Shown: positions 63,944-64,000 of the stretch, one piece after another
Numbering within the stretch: position 1 is the stretch's first letter
How the letters are laid out: each line of letters opens with the position of its first letter
DNA from: Tipula vernalis
Lineage: Eukaryota > Arthropoda > Insecta > Diptera > Tipulidae
DNA: 64,000 nucleotides
Assembly: GCA_958295665.1 (NCBI GenBank)
Contig: OY282559.1
Coordinates: 134,147,241 to 134,211,240 of the forward strand
Direction: 5' to 3'
Made by a program: the position numbers and the translations under genes
Notes under the pieces: model-generated
What the model was told of the DNA's origin: nothing
Databases searched by the model: none
The model's input: the letters and a program-made list of their open reading frames with translations, nothing else

Positions 63944-64000
63944 TGTGCTTATAGCTCTTTTGTTATTTAATAGAGTCGTAATACATACTCTCTCTACATG

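Larger units (their letters stand above)
61397..64000 (-). mobile_element. Mag-like Gypsy LTR retrotransposon, continuing beyond window
   Basis: Protease, RT, RNase H and integrase are read on the - strand in several open pieces. It differs from the Mag-like relic at 31.9 kb and is better preserved. The 5' part lies beyond the window end. Confidence 0.88.

Overview
The window reads as an AT-rich insect genome, most likely a fly or midge. It has spliced genes with very short introns (69-78 bp), a CYP4-clan P450, an env-bearing errantivirus-type Gypsy element, and BEL/Pao, Copia and RNase-H-bearing LINE remnants. This is inferred from sequence alone. Host genes are few and most of the 64 kb is transposon or repeat DNA.

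Host genes: (1) a cytochrome P450 on the + strand (exons 9266-9452, 20457-20834, 20915-21882) split by an 11-kb first intron; (2) two CFAP20/Bug22-type paralogues on the - strand (22092-23052 and 55148-55978), both with an unusual Ala/Pro/Glu-rich tail; (3) a small unrecognised two-exon gene (54627-55080, +) converging on the second CFAP20 copy; (4) the 3' part of a PAQR/MMD-like seven-helix membrane protein (57232-57936, -).

Region by region. 1-2.76 kb: decayed LINE. 2.76-7 kb: AT-rich, old diverged repeats. 7-8.1 kb: BEL/Pao relic. 9.3-21.9 kb: the P450, whose intron 1 holds a second LINE, a 2.9-kb satellite with two unit lengths (171 and 132 bp), a decayed Myb/SANT-like gene and copies of a TIR element. 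22.1-23.1 kb: CFAP20 copy 1. 23.6-31.5 kb: seven abutting TIR elements in both orientations. 31.85-36 kb: a Mag-like Gypsy relic, then a BEL/Pao relic carrying a solo LTR with a perfect 5-bp target duplication. 35.9-53.5 kb: a CsRn1-like Gypsy element with a near-intact errantivirus in its leader and a Copia element in its 3' LTR. 53.5-54.1 kb: BEL/Pao on the - strand. 54.6-57.9 kb: the second gene cluster. 58-61 kb: minisatellites and debris. 61.4 kb to the end: another Mag-like Gypsy on the - strand.

The most interesting observation is that the ~1.145-kb TIR element (termini CCCAAGTAT...ATACTTGGG) carries a captured piece of a host cullin gene, best matched by CUL2. The piece includes an intact intron, so it was captured as DNA rather than as mRNA. 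Seven of the eight long copies carry it (one in the P450 intron, six upstream of CFAP20 copy 1), and a one-base frameshift and an internal deletion are shared by the copies read. The eighth has related ends but a different interior, and a 152-bp copy keeps only the ends. The cluster splits a segmental duplication that also contains the CFAP20 paralogues.
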